A DNA stretch of 54,600 bases from Brumimicrobium sp035497735 (GTDB lineage Bacteria; Bacteroidota; Bacteroidia; Flavobacteriales_D; Crocinitomicaceae). A program made the translations under genes and the position numbers. The DNA is taken from the NCBI GenBank assembly GCA_035497735.1, contig DATJCX010000012.1:1-54600 (forward strand), written 5' to 3'. This document shows, in pieces, positions 1 through 9,119 of the stretch (its first letter is position 1; the number at the start of each line of letters is the position of its first letter). The notes under the pieces were generated by a model. It did not search any database, had not been told where the DNA came from, and worked only from the letters and a program-made list of their open reading frames with translations.

Positions 1-189
1 TCTTATGACAAAGTAACGATTACAACAGAAAAGAACACAAGCTTTACCTTATTAGATTTAACAGGAAAAGTACTGAAGACATTTGATGTAAATCAGCAGG
101 GAGAAATATCTATTTCAGAACTAGCAAGTGGAATTTACTTATTAAAAGAAAATTCGACAGGTTCACAAACAAAGATTATAAAACAATAA
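1..189 (+). CDS. C-terminal end of a T9SS type A sorted protein (5' truncated by window)
   Basis: An open frame enters from the left edge and ends at TAA 187-189, giving 62 residues. It has the shape of a type IX secretion type A sorting domain: short beta strands, the run LLDLTGKVLKTF, then ISELASGIYLLK, and a basic tail ending KIIKQ. This tail directs outer-membrane export through the SprA translocon and is normally cleaved on secretion. The functional part of the protein lies outside the window, so the cargo cannot be named. A strong terminator follows 23 bases after the stop. Confidence 0.85.
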   Translation, partial: SYDKVTITTEKNTSFTLLDLTGKVLKTFDVNQQGEISISELASGIYLLKENSTGSQTKIIKQ

Positions 190-211
190 AAGAGTATACA
201 AGTTCAAGTTT

Positions 212-247
212 AAAAAGTCCCTTTGGCATTGCTGAAGGGACTTTTTA
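212..247 (+). terminator. Intrinsic terminator of the T9SS cargo gene
   Basis: A 12-bp perfect stem (AAAAAGTCCCTT at 212-223 against AAGGGACTTTTT at 235-246) encloses an 11-base loop and ends in a T run. It sits 23 bases after the stop codon of the first gene. Confidence 0.85.
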
Positions 248-428
248 ATTTATATAAAGAGCGAAAGCATGAGTAAATACGAGAAGAATATGAAGTGTAA
301 TTTTCTACTTCTAATATATGAAGACAAAAATACAAACCATATAGCAGATAAAAAATGAAATATAAGGTATCGATTTAATTCAATTTTCGTAGATGTTTTT
401 CGGTATCGTTTATCTTTACAAACCTCTT

Positions 429-510
429 AAAAAGAATAGAGATAGAAGCGGGCGCTCCTATCTCTAATCAAACACTACTACTTATGAAACTTAACACTGC
501 TATGAAAACA
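429..510 (-). ncRNA. Candidate small RNA 1
   Basis: On the minus strand a TATATTTG element (517-524) matches the Bacteroidota -7 consensus TAnnTTTG. About 7 bases further on a transcript would start with a small hairpin (CACTG, nine-base loop, CAGTG). It would end at a stem of AGAGATAG (438-445) and CTATCTCT (458-465), followed on the minus strand by ATTCTTTTT. The predicted length is about 80 nt. No good -33 TTG element is found at the usual distance. The -7 motif alone occurs often by chance, so the call rests on the combination of promoter, orientation and terminator. No known RNA family is recognised. Confidence 0.35.
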
Positions 511-551
511 GTGGTACAAATATATAGATATTATTTCGAACGAAAAACACA

Positions 552-581
552 AATTCGACAGGGGTAATAGGTAATTCGACA
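552..581. repeat. Pair of AATTCGACA direct repeats, 21-bp period
   Basis: AATTCGACA occurs at 552-560 and again at 573-581, exactly 21 bases (two helical turns) apart. The pair lies 28 to 57 bases upstream of the minus-strand TATATTTG element of candidate small RNA 1. Direct repeats with this period are typical of LytTR-type regulator sites, but the second copy also forms one arm of the stem-loop at 570-597. The regulatory reading is an inference. Confidence 0.3.
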
Positions 582-599
582 AGAACGAATTTTTACCCG

Positions 600-1046
600 T
601 TAAAAGAATAATCGACCGTTTATCCACTCAGGGTCTAGCGTTGCATCAATAGACTTGTAAAATTGAATCGCTGGCTCATTCCAGTCAAGCACTTGCCAAT
701 CCATACGTTTAACCCCTCGTTCTTTGGCTATTTTAACCAATTCTTCAAACAAACGCTTACCAATTCCCTTTCTACGAAAGTCTGGCTGAATGTAAATATC
801 TTCTAAATACAAACAACGTCCTTTCCAAGTAGAATAAGAAGTGTAATAGAGGGCTATTCCCCGGATCTTACCCTCAATTTCATATACGAGACAGTCGCAA
901 ACCTTATCGACGAATAAATCAATGGCTAACTGCTCAGGAGTATTGATAACTTCATCCGGTGCGTTTTCGTACTCAGCGAGTTCTTGAACTAAGCCTAAAA
1001 TGGCAACTTCATCTCCCAACTTAGCATCGCGAATGTGTTTACTCAT
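600..1046 (-). CDS. GNAT-family N-acetyltransferase (SAT/thialysine acetyltransferase-like)
   Basis: This 148-residue protein is a single GNAT domain that would transfer acetyl from acetyl-CoA to an amine. Motif C-D is clear (TSYSTWKGRCLYLEDIYIQP, about residues 69-88), followed by the acetyl-CoA loop RRKGIGKRLFEEL (about 91-103) and the late motif VLDWNEPAIQFYKSI (about 118-132). The YSTWKGR..YLEDIY and LDWN..A..FYK pattern is that of the spermidine/spermine and thialysine acetyltransferase branch, so a polyamine or small diamine is the likely substrate. It starts 11 bases after the sprA stop and is probably the last gene of the maeB-ruvA-sprA operon. The exact substrate cannot be read from sequence. 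Confidence 0.85.
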   Translation of the reverse strand: MSKHIRDAKLGDEVAILGLVQELAEYENAPDEVINTPEQLAIDLFVDKVCDCLVYEIEGKIRGIALYYTSYSTWKGRCLYLEDIYIQPDFRRKGIGKRLFEELVKIAKERGVKRMDWQVLDWNEPAIQFYKSIDATLDPEWINGRLFF

Positions 1047-1057
1047 TAGTCACGATT

Positions 1058-4000
1058 TTATAATCCTGCTAAATTAAATCTCAATCGAATACCTGAGTTG
1101 ATGTTCCCTGTTACGTAAGAGGTCGTGATAACTGGCGTATTCAATTGCTGGTCGTAGTACAAGGAAACAGTAATGTTCTTTGTTACTAAGTAGTCCAATG
1201 TTGAACGGATAGAGAATACTTTTTGACCCGCCGTAGCTTGTGTCGTGTTTTCTACCACCTTTCTAATTACCGTTAAATTATCTCTAATCGACAAGTCAAA
1301 TCTAAAGTTAATGTCCGAAGGTTTTAGCTTTTGTCCTCTCACCATAATCGGTAAACGAACATTGGCAAACTTATACCCCAGTCCTACAACAATTTCAGAC
1401 CCTGTCATTTCCGTTACTTGGTTGTTGGATAAAGAAAGTGCCGAAGAACGTTCTTTATTGTATTCAAACTTGGTAATTAATCCATTCCCATTCACTTTCC
1501 ACGTCGCATCAAAACCAACCAATGGTGAGAATCGTTCCGAGATGGTTACGTTCTGCACTTGTTGTCGAGAGATAAAGTTGTTGTTGATATCTCGTGCAGT
1601 CATGTTTCCATCCGCGTCAGCTGTTGCATTTAAGTTAGACTGCATTCCACCTACTGTAACGGTAGAAGAATAACCGTGACGTACTGTAAAGTTCTGAACG
1701 ATTTTCTCTAATTTCTTAATCTTCGTCAAGCCATTGTATGAAACAGACCAGTTTGGAAGTGGTGTGTTCCCAATTGGTGAAATAGAACGTTTATTGGTTT
1801 TCTTACCCATAAAGGTATTCAAGAAAGCACCCATTACAACATCTTGTTGACTTGGTCCGTATCCGTCGTAATATCCAGCACTGTCGCTTAAACTATTCGG
1901 GTTTTCAGAGCCTAGGAAACTCGATACTTCTACTCTTCGATCTAAAATTCTATCGAAAGAAGGAGAACGCTTTTCCTTGTCTAACTTCTCAAACATTGAC
2001 CCTAATGAAATCGTTGTGTATGTTACCGAGGTCGTTAGGAACTGGCTTTGACTTTCGAAGTTTTGTAAACTGTCGTTAAAGCGGTAGAATTCGGATGAAT
2101 TTTGCGTAAAATTTCTATTCATCGTCAAATCTATCTTCAAGTCTTTCAAGGGCTCTAAACTTGCTCTTAAACTGTAGTTTTGTCCGTGAACAACAGTATG
2201 TTGTCTGTTAAGACCACTTGTATCCACAACAAAACCTCTTTCACCAGCATAAGGTGCGAATCTGAAGCCATTATCTTGTCCAAAGACATTTCTTTGCTGA
2301 TTACCGATGGTAAATCCACGCATTTTATTGTCTCCTAACATACGAGAGCTCACTCCAAAAAACGCAGCTTCTTCGTTGAAACCTGGTAATAACATACCAT
2401 CGTTCTGACTATATGTTCCAGAAACAGTTCTAACACTCATTAATAATCTTGCAAAGAATCCTGCTACTGGATGGAAAGGTTTGTTGAATTTCTCTTGGTA
2501 GCCTTCTTCACGCTCTTGTTGTTCTGCTAATTTTTCATCTTGTTTCTCCAACTTAGGTTCTTTCTTCTCTAGCTTCGTGGTAACTTTCGCTAACACTTTT
2601 TCATGCTCAGCTTGTTCTTCAGGTGGTAGATTTTCAACTTTCACTCTGTCTAACTCACGTTTTTTCTGTTGCAATTCTTTTACCTTCTTGGCCAACTTAC
2701 TGTCGTTCTTAGGTTTTGCTCCACCTTTAGAATCACCACCTTGAAGCGATGTATTCCCACCAATTGTTGCACGCATAGAAGTTCTTCCTCCTCTACCATC
2801 ATCCAACACTTTTTTCAAGAACTTTGACTTTCTATATAAAGTCATCATGTTCATTTGTGCTGTGGCATTAATGGTTCTACTGTTCTGAATCGTATTACCG
2901 AAAGTTTCCATTCCTAAGTTAGAACGGTTCCATTCGTAAGCACCGCTATAACGAATATTCGAGTTGATAAAATCTAAAGCTGGTATCTTGCTAAATGGTA
3001 AATCGTAGCTAATGTTATACCTATGGTCGTAACGCATCGTTCTACCCAAGGTCCTCAACTGAGTCTTCACTGAGTCTTCGAATTCACGGTATAAATCTGG
3101 ATTTTTACGTCTATCGATTTGTCCTTCTGGTTCATCAAAAATCGAGTGATTATTCGATGCGAAATCCAATTTCAAGGCCTTCGTTAAGTCATACTTAAAG
3201 TTGAAGTTCTTATTCCAAGTAAAGTTTTTCAAGTAGATTGGGTCAAACTCAAAGTCCGTATTTGGAATATTATTTTTGATTTGTCTTTCATTATAATTTC
3301 TAACCAAATGGTTTCTTACACTTACGTTTTTAGGACCTAAATACAAGTTGAAAGAACGAATTGGATCCCACCATTTGGACTTCTTCATCATCTTGCTATT
3401 CTTAAATGGTTCCCACAATGTTGGATTACCATTGTAAACGTAGTTCATTCCCCCTTTCCAAATTCTCGTTCTATCGTAACTTGTCGTGAAATCACGGTGC
3501 AAGTCCTCACTATATCCATAATTTAAGGCAAAATTACTAATGTCCCAAGGCATGGACTTAGAGCCCGGCTTTTTCTGTCGACGGACGTTGGTAAAGTTAT
3601 AAGATTGACGTTCTGTAAAATCTTGTCCATCTTTCAATCTACGACGTCGGTCTGCATCGTCATCGTAAGACGATAATTCAACATCCGGATTATACGGGTC
3701 ATATTGCGGATTCACAGTTCCCACCGAATACGTATATAGGAAAGGAATGTCCAACTTCGCTTTATCTCCAAACAATTGTCCCGCTTGTACGTTTGCAGAA
3801 AGGTCTAAATTATAGCGAATATCTCGTTGACGTTCTGAAATTCTACTGTCGATACTTCCCCAGTTTAACCCACTGTAAGCACCGGCCACTTGGATATCTG
3901 CAAAGTCTGCAATTTGTAAACGAGCATCTACGACAGCTGCCGAACCACCCTTATTATCAAACTCTGTTAAACGTAATTCGTTTACCCAAACCTCCACACA

Positions 4001-7000
4001 CTTGTCCAATCCATCATCTGGAGCCCACGGATGTTCTGAGTTTCGAGAAGGATTTCGAACCCCAATCATGATGGTTTTTACATCCTTAATATTCGGGTTT
4101 CCAATTACCTTAATTTGTCTTTTCGGATGGTTAACATTATTCACATCCGATTTCCCAGGCTTATGTTTTACCGCTTTTACGTATTCCGTTTGAAATGAAA
4201 CGCCTGAATTCGGCTGTTCCATCTTTTCATTTCTCTCCTTCTTCAGGTTGATTAGCTCTTCGAAGACAATTCTTAAATTGTTTTCTTCTGGCCAAATCTG
4301 AATGTCTGTGGTCGAATTCCAAGGCGTTATTTTTAGTGGCACCTCATATTCGTAGTAATTTTCTCTAAAGTCGGTACCTAACCGAACGAAAACGGTGACG
4401 TCGTTATTTGCCAATGGCTTGGTTGGGTCAATTTCTTCTGCATGAATGAACATCTCCAGATTCTTATACATAACCATATCCATACCCACATTCTTTGTGG
4501 CGGCTCGGGCATCTCCATCTTTTAAGTCACAGACCTCTAAAGTCATTGCTTGCTCATTCAACTGACGTTGGAATTGCTGCGATGGATCCACTTCTCGTAA
4601 AATTCCTGGAGGAATCACATAAGGAATTGGTTCTCTTTGGTCATGTTCTTCTACGTTTACTGCACCAATATTGAAAGAAGTCAATCCTGGATCTTCATAA
4701 ACTCCGTCGGAAGCTTGTACCAAACTTTCTCTGAATTTTCTCCATTCACTACGAACAAATTCCATTTTTGCAAAACGTAAAGTTGTTTGGTCTTCAAAGG
4801 CATGTAAGAACATTCTCATAAAACGAATAGAACGGAAATCTTTTATTCCATTCACCGCTTGGTCTGGATTTCTAACTGGAACTCTAAACTGGTACCACTT
4901 GTAGTTTCTTTGACCTTTTGTATATTCTCTAGTATTGATAATGTAGTTTTTACCTACTTGTAAGTCGTTTTTACGCAGAGAAACCTTATATTGGAAGTAA
5001 CTTTCTGTTTCACTTAAGTTATTGTCTCCATTAATGTCCTCCACATCTGGCATATTCGTTGCCTGTGTGTTGTAACCGTCCTTGTTGATACGTGCTGACA
5101 TTTCTGGCGTAGGAGAGTTTCCTTCATGACCATTCCAACGTTTGTATCTATCAATAATTCCAACTTTATTTTCGTCGTATCTATCGTCACGGTAATACGT
5201 ATAGTTATCGTTAGAAACGTCTTTTAGCATTCTGTTCTTAGCCGCTTGGGATAACACTCCGTTGTTGTTTACCCAATCCACATATCCTTGATAGTTTTCT
5301 CGCTCTTTTTTATCATTATATCCGTCCAAACCAACGTCTTGTTGAGCACGTGTTTCAGCATCGCTATCAAAGGCGTTTACCACCACTTGTTGCGTAGAAA
5401 CTCTTGCCCAATTCGTGTAATCGATATTCGTTGTATTGGAATATTCATACGGTAAACCATTCTCAAAACTCTTTCTAGAGTCTGGAAGAATATCTTCTGA
5501 AAGGTTTCCTAGGTTGAAATATAAATCCCCACCGGTATAAGTATTATTCGTGTCTTGGTCTTCGTTGAAAGGATCTAACATCCAGAATTGAATATATTCG
5601 ATATTATTCATCTCGAAGTCTGTCGTCGATAACGATCGCATGATTCCCGCCCATCTATCTTGTGGGTTGGTGAAATAACCATTGGCATCAACCATATTGG
5701 TTGTGTCATAGTTATACATTCCTCGTTCACGTGGATAGTAAGTTAAATCTAATGTTGTTAAATTCGTAATTTCTCCTAAAGCTGGGTCATTATTTGGGAA
5801 TAAGTCTTGCTTGTTTACATACGCCACATTCATATTATCTGTAGCAGTTGGGTCTTCAGCAATGTGCTTAGGCGTTGTTGCAGAATTGATATGGAAAGTA
5901 GAATAGTCAATCACATACCACGACAAATGTGAACGGTTAAATCCTGCTCTCAAGTCATTCTTCAGATTCGCTTCTGGGAATAAATTTGTTTGGTGTTGTG
6001 GAATAGATGCTAACTTCCAAGAAGTAAAGTTTTTTAGATCAATTGTTGACTGGCTTCCCTCGAAGTCATCCACATACGAAATTCCTTCTTTAGAAATCGC
6101 TCTTGGTGTTCCAGGAATTAAGTGTGCAGCCTCCGCGTTTAATGTAAACGTGGACATTTGCTTAGTTGAAATCGTTGGAATAAAGTTAATTAACTTCGTT
6201 AGGAAAGGAATATCTGTTCTATAAGAAACGTTTACTCCTACGATATTATTCTTAAATGGCTCTTCTCCGATATCCACTTTTTGTGTTATCGGTTTTTCGG
6301 TTTTACGCAGCCATGTTGCACCAACGTTAAAGTCTGGATTGATCATATAGTTTAAGTGCGTTCCCATCAAGGACTTATTTTGGAAGCCAAAAATAGAGTT
6401 ACTTTCAATGGAAATTTTAATGTCTTGGTTTGATTCTAGTACAGCACTGTTTAAGATTTTAACACGTCCTAAGTTGTAATCCACCGTAAAGTCCATACCT
6501 TCTTGTAAACGTAGTCCACCTGCTGTAACAACAACAGAACCTTCTGGAACGTTTAGGGCATTTAATGGAATTTCATCACTGATGGAAGACTCGTATTTAC
6601 CAAAGAAATAGAATCTGTTTTTTTTCGGTATTTGTTGCGCAGCAATCTTTGTTGAATCATATAATTCGTAGAATGCTACGTTATTTGCTATTGCACTTAT
6701 ATTCGCAGCATCAAAGGCATCTTTTATCGTCTTACCGAACGGCTCAATCGTACTAAAATAAATCCTACCGTTTCTGGTGTTAATTGTACCACCGTTTACA
6801 GCTCTGTTTCCTTCAAATTGAATAGGAATAAAGTCGAATACACCATCTTTTTGTGCTCTATTGTTTTGGTTCAACCTGTCCATTCCAACCACTTCGATCA
6901 CTTGTTTGTTGTCCAACCCTGGATAAGGAAGGAAGTTCACATTTAAGGAGTTATTTGGGTTGTTATAAAGAATGTCTAATCTAAATCCTTCTTGACTCAC

Positions 7001-8533
7001 TTGGTAAGCACCGATAGAATAAACGTTCTTCATCATCAAGTTCCAAAGTTTATTCGTTGGATTGGTGATGGTTGGTTTTAATAACTTTAAAAATAAAGCA
7101 TTTGTTCCGTCGATACCATCTGTTGAAAACTCTCCTACTTGGTAAGTTCTCCCTGAGTGAGTATATTCGTAAGCAACAGCCAACACCTCATCGTTATTCA
7201 ATGGTAAATTCACAGAGATAAATCCTAATTGCGCATTGTAAGTAAACTCTTGTTCCGTTAATTTACGGGCATTTTCTACCTTTTCGTACTCAACAGCTTG
7301 ATTAAACGGACCGGGACTCATCACTTCGTTTTCCAGTACCACAACAGAGTTGTTGAAAGAACGAATTGTTGGATTATTTTTAATGTATTCGTAAAGACCG
7401 TTGGAATTATTTGCTGGTAACTCATTACTTGTAGCGTTACCTGGATTTCCTGACCAATTTTCTTCTTTTGCCTCTCCAAGGTCAGTAAATGCTAAGATAT
7501 TTCTTGTGTCTTCAACTTTGTTTGTCTGGTTGGTTACCCAAACTTCAATTCTTGTAATGTCCACTAATGAACTAACAACAGGCACTGTTTTCATCGCCTC
7601 ATCATAATGTTCTCTGTGGTAATAGTTTAAGAAATAGTGACGGTTTGCTTCATATTCATCCGCTTTTAATTCAAAATCCTTGATTTGAGCTCCACCTTTT
7701 ATATTGATTTCACTCTTTTGTCCTCTTGATGTTGACGCGATAGCATCAATGGTCAGACGACCAAATTTCATTCTTGTTTTCACCCCAAACAAAGTTTGAG
7801 AACCTTCAATTAAGGAAGTTTCTAATGGCAACGAAACGTTACCTGCTTCAATTTTTTGTAGAATTTGGTCTTCGTTTCCTGTCCATTCTAATTTCGTAAC
7901 GTTATCGAAGTTAAACGAAGCTTGTGTATTATACGAAGCACCTAATTTCAGTTTTGTCCCAATCTGTCCCACCAAATTCAATTGAATTTGTTGTTGGAAG
8001 TCGAAACGTGTAATTCTTCTGTCTTTTTCTGCAATAATCGGGTTGTCGTAGCGAGAAGAGTTAACTCCTAGGGAAATCTCCACACTTCCTTCAGGACGAA
8101 TTAGAATTTCGTCTGAACCGAATATATTGGCAAAAATGGCATCATTAATTTTAATCGGAGGAATAAGACCTTGTTCTTCTTTTGTTTGAGAATCAATCTT
8201 GTCTTTCCAGTAACTTTGCAAACTTTGCTGACGTTCATATTCGATGTATTCATCCAGCGTCATCATCGAACCACGGCGGAAGTCATGACCGTTTAATTTT
8301 TCAGTAAAAACATATTTTCCAGTGATTGGGTCATAGACAATTTGTCTTTCCACATTCGATGGGTCTCCGAGGTCAAAACTCTGTTTTTTATTCCCTGTAG
8401 GGTCATGCGGATTGGTAATTGGGAAATGTAGATTCGTTGAGTCCCCTTGGGCTAGGGCACCAAAAAAGCTTGCATTGATAACAATGCAAAACAGTATTCC
8501 AATCCTTAATGTATTTAGTGTAAGTTTCTTCAC
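1058..8533 (-). CDS. sprA: T9SS outer-membrane translocon protein SprA (Sov)
   Basis: This 2491-residue protein forms the giant beta-barrel pore of the type IX secretion system, which carries folded cargo across the outer membrane for surface display, secretion and gliding. A signal peptide covers about residues 1-28 (hydrophobic core, cleavage after ALAQ). The N-terminal region with VYDPITGKYVFTEKLNG and the MTLDEYIEYE segment, and the full length, fit the SprA family, which is about 2300-2500 residues. Aromatic, alternating-strand sequence fills the rest, and the last residues (RLRFNLAGL) make a terminal strand. A lysine/glutamate-rich, coiled-coil-like insertion spans about residues 1925-2020. 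The gene follows ruvA by 8 bases. Cargo for this pore is encoded at both ends of the window. Confidence 0.96.
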   Translation of the reverse strand: MKKLTLNTLRIGILFCIVINASFFGALAQGDSTNLHFPITNPHDPTGNKKQSFDLGDPSNVERQIVYDPITGKYVFTEKLNGHDFRRGSMMTLDEYIEYERQQSLQSYWKDKIDSQTKEEQGLIPPIKINDAIFANIFGSDEILIRPEGSVEISLGVNSSRYDNPIIAEKDRRITRFDFQQQIQLNLVGQIGTKLKLGASYNTQASFNFDNVTKLEWTGNEDQILQKIEAGNVSLPLETSLIEGSQTLFGVKTRMKFGRLTIDAIASTSRGQKSEINIKGGAQIKDFELKADEYEANRHYFLNYYHREHYDEAMKTVPVVSSLVDITRIEVWVTNQTNKVEDTRNILAFTDLGEAKEENWSGNPGNATSNELPANNSNGLYEYIKNNPTIRSFNNSVVVLENEVMSPGPFNQAVEYEKVENARKLTEQEFTYNAQLGFISVNLPLNNDEVLAVAYEYTHSGRTYQVGEFSTDGIDGTNALFLKLLKPTITNPTNKLWNLMMKNVYSIGAYQVSQEGFRLDILYNNPNNSLNVNFLPYPGLDNKQVIEVVGMDRLNQNNRAQKDGVFDFIPIQFEGNRAVNGGTINTRNGRIYFSTIEPFGKTIKDAFDAANISAIANNVAFYELYDSTKIAAQQIPKKNRFYFFGKYESSISDEIPLNALNVPEGSVVVTAGGLRLQEGMDFTVDYNLGRVKILNSAVLESNQDIKISIESNSIFGFQNKSLMGTHLNYMINPDFNVGATWLRKTEKPITQKVDIGEEPFKNNIVGVNVSYRTDIPFLTKLINFIPTISTKQMSTFTLNAEAAHLIPGTPRAISKEGISYVDDFEGSQSTIDLKNFTSWKLASIPQHQTNLFPEANLKNDLRAGFNRSHLSWYVIDYSTFHINSATTPKHIAEDPTATDNMNVAYVNKQDLFPNNDPALGEITNLTTLDLTYYPRERGMYNYDTTNMVDANGYFTNPQDRWAGIMRSLSTTDFEMNNIEYIQFWMLDPFNEDQDTNNTYTGGDLYFNLGNLSEDILPDSRKSFENGLPYEYSNTTNIDYTNWARVSTQQVVVNAFDSDAETRAQQDVGLDGYNDKKERENYQGYVDWVNNNGVLSQAAKNRMLKDVSNDNYTYYRDDRYDENKVGIIDRYKRWNGHEGNSPTPEMSARINKDGYNTQATNMPDVEDINGDNNLSETESYFQYKVSLRKNDLQVGKNYIINTREYTKGQRNYKWYQFRVPVRNPDQAVNGIKDFRSIRFMRMFLHAFEDQTTLRFAKMEFVRSEWRKFRESLVQASDGVYEDPGLTSFNIGAVNVEEHDQREPIPYVIPPGILREVDPSQQFQRQLNEQAMTLEVCDLKDGDARAATKNVGMDMVMYKNLEMFIHAEEIDPTKPLANNDVTVFVRLGTDFRENYYEYEVPLKITPWNSTTDIQIWPEENNLRIVFEELINLKKERNEKMEQPNSGVSFQTEYVKAVKHKPGKSDVNNVNHPKRQIKVIGNPNIKDVKTIMIGVRNPSRNSEHPWAPDDGLDKCVEVWVNELRLTEFDNKGGSAAVVDARLQIADFADIQVAGAYSGLNWGSIDSRISERQRDIRYNLDLSANVQAGQLFGDKAKLDIPFLYTYSVGTVNPQYDPYNPDVELSSYDDDADRRRRLKDGQDFTERQSYNFTNVRRQKKPGSKSMPWDISNFALNYGYSEDLHRDFTTSYDRTRIWKGGMNYVYNGNPTLWEPFKNSKMMKKSKWWDPIRSFNLYLGPKNVSVRNHLVRNYNERQIKNNIPNTDFEFDPIYLKNFTWNKNFNFKYDLTKALKLDFASNNHSIFDEPEGQIDRRKNPDLYREFEDSVKTQLRTLGRTMRYDHRYNISYDLPFSKIPALDFINSNIRYSGAYEWNRSNLGMETFGNTIQNSRTINATAQMNMMTLYRKSKFLKKVLDDGRGGRTSMRATIGGNTSLQGGDSKGGAKPKNDSKLAKKVKELQQKKRELDRVKVENLPPEEQAEHEKVLAKVTTKLEKKEPKLEKQDEKLAEQQEREEGYQEKFNKPFHPVAGFFARLLMSVRTVSGTYSQNDGMLLPGFNEEAAFFGVSSRMLGDNKMRGFTIGNQQRNVFGQDNGFRFAPYAGERGFVVDTSGLNRQHTVVHGQNYSLRASLEPLKDLKIDLTMNRNFTQNSSEFYRFNDSLQNFESQSQFLTTSVTYTTISLGSMFEKLDKEKRSPSFDRILDRRVEVSSFLGSENPNSLSDSAGYYDGYGPSQQDVVMGAFLNTFMGKKTNKRSISPIGNTPLPNWSVSYNGLTKIKKLEKIVQNFTVRHGYSSTVTVGGMQSNLNATADADGNMTARDINNNFISRQQVQNVTISERFSPLVGFDATWKVNGNGLITKFEYNKERSSALSLSNNQVTEMTGSEIVVGLGYKFANVRLPIMVRGQKLKPSDINFRFDLSIRDNLTVIRKVVENTTQATAGQKVFSIRSTLDYLVTKNITVSLYYDQQLNTPVITTSYVTGNINSGIRLRFNLAGL

Positions 8534-8541
8534 GCGTCAGT

Positions 8542-9117
8542 TTATAAAACTTTTAAAGCATCTTTAATCAAAATCTCAACCGTCTCTTGATCCTTCATTA
8601 CCTTCTTAATAGCTGCTTCTGCTGGCTTTCTATTAAAGCCAAGAGAAATCAATGCAGTTAACGCATCAAAACGCAGTCTATTGTCTGAAGAAGCAACATT
8701 ATTCTCCGAAACTTCGAAATTTAACATTTTATCCTTCAGGTCAACTATCATGCGTTCAGCGGTTTTGGCTCCAATCCCCTTAACCTTCTTCAGCGCCACT
8801 ACATCTTCAGTAGCAATTGCCGTAGCAATTTCAATTGGTGTAAGGCCTGAAAGCATAATCATAGCAGTGCTCGGACCGATTCCAGAAACCGAAGTTAATA
8901 AAACAAACAATTCTCGCTCTTCTTTTTCAATAAACCCATACAAGAGTTGTACGTCTTCACGAACTACGAACTGAGTGAAAATTTTAATTGATTCATCACT
9001 TCCTATGGCTTCATAGGAGTTGAGTGAAATTCTCACTTCATACCCAACTCCGTTACATTCAACCACAATTGAAGTAGGCGATTTTTCAATAAGACGTCCA
9101 TTCAAATGTGTAATCAT
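8542..9117 (-). CDS. ruvA: Holliday junction branch migration protein RuvA
   Basis: At 191 residues this has normal RuvA length. It binds four-way DNA junctions as a tetramer and loads the RuvB motors. The OB-fold start MITHLNGRLIEKSPTSIVVE and the run GVGYEVRISL are typical. Two helix-hairpin-helix motifs follow (VSGIGPSTAM near residues 79-88 and VKGIGAKTAERMIVDLKDK near 114-132). Domain III, which contacts RuvB, is the C-terminal helical part with ALISLGFNRKPAEAAIKKV. It sits 2 bases after maeB and 8 bases before sprA, so it is co-transcribed with them. Its partner ruvB is separate, at 17176-18198. Confidence 0.97.
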   Translation of the reverse strand: MITHLNGRLIEKSPTSIVVECNGVGYEVRISLNSYEAIGSDESIKIFTQFVVREDVQLLYGFIEKEERELFVLLTSVSGIGPSTAMIMLSGLTPIEIATAIATEDVVALKKVKGIGAKTAERMIVDLKDKMLNFEVSENNVASSDNRLRFDALTALISLGFNRKPAEAAIKKVMKDQETVEILIKDALKVL

Positions 9118-9119
9118 AT

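Larger units (their letters stand above)
248..599. other. Intergenic region with a minus-strand small-RNA candidate
   Basis: No convincing protein gene is seen in these 352 bases. Going right to left, the stretch holds a stem-loop at 570-597 just after the GNAT stop (GGTAATTCG against CGAATTTTTACC), two AATTCGACA direct repeats 21 bases apart (552-560 and 573-581), a minus-strand promoter-like TATATTTG (517-524), and a terminator-like hairpin (438-465). The part from 248 to 428 shows nothing recognisable. Confidence 0.6.
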
